5,373 nucleotides of DNA from Cyclobacteriaceae bacterium (GTDB taxonomy: Bacteria > Bacteroidota > Bacteroidia > Cytophagales > Cyclobacteriaceae), in the NCBI GenBank assembly GCA_029882675.1, contig JAOUKJ010000313.1, positions 1 through 5,373 on the forward strand, in the 5' to 3' direction. Below, piece after piece: positions 3,098 to 5,373 of the stretch. How positions within the stretch are numbered: the stretch's first letter is position 1; each line of letters opens with the position of its first letter. A program made the position numbers and the translations under genes. The notes beneath the pieces were generated by a model, which was not told the DNA's origin, did no database searches, and worked only from the letters and a program-made list of their open reading frames with translations.

Positions 3098-5373
3098 CTT
3101 CCAGCCTGTATTCATCCTTTTCCTTACTTTCATTAATCATGTCTTCGGGATTGTCAATGATTGGAGATCCATCCAATGCTTCCCAATTAAATTGTTCATC
3201 CAGTGGATCCAATGCTTTTTGTGGTTCAAATACCCGGGGATCGACCGCCACCGCCTCATAAGGCGTGAAATCCGGAGCAGTGTCGGTAAACATTTCGGCC
3301 AGATCAGTCGATCCTGCATCGTACTGGTTCAGGTAAGGGAGACCCAGAATATTCCAGTATGTTTTAAACAAACTTCCAAAACTATAATGCTTCTTACCTA
3401 CATGGCCGCGTTTCACATAAGGAGAAATAACCAGCAATAATGAACGGTGCGCATCGACATGATCCACTCCATTTTGTGCATCATCTTCTGTAATAACAAT
3501 AAGCATATTTTCCCAATAAGGGGTGTGTGTCAAAAACTCCACCACTCGCCCAACCGCCAAATCATTATCGGCCATGTAACTCTCCCTAAAAGGGTAACCT
3601 GCCTCAGGCCTTTCCCCGGCGCCATGGTCGTTGGGGAGGATCACCGTTAGCATTTGGGGCATGGGTATTCCGGTATCCATCCATTTATCATTAAACTCTT
3701 CAATAAACATATCTACCCTGAATTGGTCTGGAATAGCCATATTATAAGTAGGATATTTACGGGAAGTCTTCCCGAAAACAGGTGCCGGAACAGGGTAATT
3801 GACATACTGGCCTATGCCCGAATATTTGTAGGACGGATCATAAACAGCTGGTTCGAACATCACGCCAAAACCGAAATTATAAAATTCAACACCATGGCGT
3901 TCCATATGCTCCCACATCGAACCGGCCTCGTTGTAATCCTCCGGATAAATTGCTCCGGCTGCTCCATTCATAGCCAGGCTACCCGGAGCCTTCAAATCAA
4001 AGTGATAGCTTCTGTTCCCCCCATAACTCGCCGCCGTAGTCGCTTCCACCCATTCATTAGGGTATGTATTGACCAGCCACCGGTGACCATCTGCTGAGAC
4101 ATCGGCATCGACATAAAAATTATCAGCTATTGAAAACTCTCCGGCCAGCTTCAAGTGGTTAGGCATAATATCTGCATCTTTCACTTCCACTGTTTTGTCT
4201 CTGTTGGTAAATGAAACATTTCGTCCATAACGGGCCAGAGAAGAATCGCCCTTTACACCTTCCATCTGACTAAATACCTCATCGAAGGTTCTGTTTTCTT
4301 TTGCGATAAAAACGATATGCTTAATTGGGGAATCCCTATGCCCCCCGTAAACCGGTATGGGATTTTGCTGTCTCCAGGAAAGTGATTCATCATTGACATC
4401 CCGTATGTTGAAATTATTGGCAATCACCTGCTCAGTATAATCCGCCAACTGTTCTGCTCCCGGGATCGTTATCACACTCACTGTCCCCTTCATCAGGCTG
4501 CCAATGTATGAACCTTCCGGTCCGGGCTTAAAAGTACTGCCCCCATTCGGGCCGCTGCCATACCCTTTAGCATTAGTCACCACCAATTGTTTTCCGTCAG
4601 CAGATACTTCGAGCTTTGAGGGGAACCAACCTACCGGAATGTGTCCCAAAACCTTTAGCGTAGCTATGTCAATCACACCTATTGCATTTATTCCTGCCTC
4701 AGCGACATAAAGGTGTTTTTCATCCGGAGATACGGCTACCCCAAAAGGTATGACACCCCTGAATTGCTTTACGGCCGGATGTAACTTTAAGGGAATATGA
4801 CCTACTATGGTGTCATTTTCAATATCAATCACTGAAATATTATCGTTATTGCCATTCGACACAAAAACATAAGATGATGTTACGGCAATTGAGTTTGGGC
4901 TGGCCCCACCAATAGCGGGGATACCGTCTACTACCTCTCCTACCAAGGCTCCGGTTTTTATTTTAGCTACATTTACAGGCGCCTCTCCTGATATGTCAAA
5001 GGCCCAAACAGAAAAAGATTCCGGCGTATTTTGAGGCCCCAATCCGGGAACTGCCATCGAATCAATTAATACCCCCTTTTCTGCCTCCTCCGATCCATAT
5101 GCAAAGGCCGGAAATTTTATAGATTTAGCCACGGCATTTTCAGAAGTTATACCCGGAATCTTACTGTATTCATACATCCCTACATTGGCCACATAAACCT
5201 TGTATCCATCAGGAGACAGGGCGATCCCAAAAGGGTAGCGGCCGGTAGCAACCGAAGTCACAACTTTCTTTGTCCGCACATCGATCTCCAGTAACCTGAA
5301 ATTACTCTGATCCACAGCAAACAGCCTGTTTCCATCTTCCGATAATACGAGGTCGCCAATGTAGCCATCGGTA
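3078..5373 (-). CDS. YncE-type beta-propeller / phosphoesterase fusion, 5' partial
   Basis: The frame is open to the right edge, giving at least 764 residues (numbered here from the edge); the true start is outside. The GTG at 5315 is not the start, since propeller sequence (DGYIGDLVLSEDGNRLFAVD) continues upstream. Residues 1 to about 310 carry YVTN/YncE-type propeller repeats, such as PFGIALSPDGYKVYVAN, PFGVAVSPDEKHLYVAEAG and PSKLEVSADGKQLVVTNA. Residues about 349-700 match the phosphoesterase family of the alkaline phosphatase superfamily (PF04185 type). Likely metal or active-site motifs are KENRTFDE (358-365), DADVSADGHRW (422-432), LPNDHGAG (579-586) and ITEDDAQNGVDHVDAHRS (627-644). 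An acidic, charged tail follows. Such proteins are usually exported; the signal peptide would lie off the edge. They probably cleave a phosphate ester, and the substrate is unknown. No partner gene is seen; the gene ends 45 nt from the convergent small gene. Confidence 0.92.
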   Translation of the reverse strand, partial: TDGYIGDLVLSEDGNRLFAVDQSNFRLLEIDVRTKKVVTSVATGRYPFGIALSPDGYKVYVANVGMYEYSKIPGITSENAVAKSIKFPAFAYGSEEAEKGVLIDSMAVPGLGPQNTPESFSVWAFDISGEAPVNVAKIKTGALVGEVVDGIPAIGGASPNSIAVTSSYVFVSNGNNDNISVIDIENDTIVGHIPLKLHPAVKQFRGVIPFGVAVSPDEKHLYVAEAGINAIGVIDIATLKVLGHIPVGWFPSKLEVSADGKQLVVTNAKGYGSGPNGGSTFKPGPEGSYIGSLMKGTVSVITIPGAEQLADYTEQVIANNFNIRDVNDESLSWRQQNPIPVYGGHRDSPIKHIVFIAKENRTFDEVFSQMEGVKGDSSLARYGRNVSFTNRDKTVEVKDADIMPNHLKLAGEFSIADNFYVDADVSADGHRWLVNTYPNEWVEATTAASYGGNRSYHFDLKAPGSLAMNGAAGAIYPEDYNEAGSMWEHMERHGVEFYNFGFGVMFEPAVYDPSYKYSGIGQYVNYPVPAPVFGKTSRKYPTYNMAIPDQFRVDMFIEEFNDKWMDTGIPMPQMLTVILPNDHGAGERPEAGYPFRESYMADNDLAVGRVVEFLTHTPYWENMLIVITEDDAQNGVDHVDAHRSLLLVISPYVKRGHVGKKHYSFGSLFKTYWNILGLPYLNQYDAGSTDLAEMFTDTAPDFTPYEAVAVDPRVFEPQKALDPLDEQFNWEALDGSPIIDNPEDMINESKEKDEYRLEDRQKNK

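Noticed and set aside
3654..4097. Plus-strand open frame of 147 codons inside the phosphoesterase gene
   Set aside because: It is antisense to the conserved phosphoesterase domain and its translation shows no recognisable domain. The same holds for the other plus-strand frames at 3090-3440, 3447-3650 and 4504-4710.
5313..5315. GTG as start of the propeller-phosphoesterase
   Set aside because: The frame continues open to the window edge, and the 19 codons upstream read as another propeller strand (GDLVLSEDGNRLFAVD), so the gene is 5' partial.

Overview
The window looks like a chromosomal piece from a member of the Bacteroidota. Three things suggest this. A gluconate-2-dehydrogenase-subunit-3-like protein sits directly upstream of a GMC oxidoreductase start, a pairing common in that phylum. 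Start codons lack convincing Shine-Dalgarno sequences. The promoter-like sites resemble the phylum's -33 TTTG / -7 TAnnTTTG pattern. The genus cannot be named from the sequence.

Layout, left to right. (1) Positions 1-628, minus strand: a two-gene oxidoreductase operon, with the small subunit-3-like protein (89-628) followed 42 nt later by the first 15 codons of a GMC-type FAD oxidoreductase that runs off the left edge. (2) Positions 629-872: a divergent intergenic region with a good minus-strand promoter and a 7-bp inverted repeat around its -33 element. (3) Positions 873-1955, plus strand: serC, phosphoserine aminotransferase, complete and with all key residues; no serA follows it here. (4) Positions 1956-3032, plus strand: two short paralogous genes (2210-2488 and 2751-3032) for unrecognised proteins with two membrane segments. 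Each has its own promoter-like site of the same design (TTGACAAT, 15 nt, TAnnTTGCTTT) and a hairpin in the leader. The first leader hairpin is long and is followed by six T's, so it could be an attenuator or end a short RNA. (5) Positions 3078-5373, minus strand: a large protein, open at the right edge, joining a YncE/YVTN-type beta-propeller to a phosphoesterase of the alkaline phosphatase superfamily. It converges on the second small gene with only 45 nt between stop codons.

serC is a housekeeping gene. The oxidoreductase pair and the propeller-phosphoesterase are probably envelope or periplasmic enzymes, and no pathway linking them is visible. The least explained part is the pair of small membrane proteins with their matching promoters and structured leaders (about 2090-3032). 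I see no tRNA, rRNA, CRISPR array, transposase or insertion sequence.
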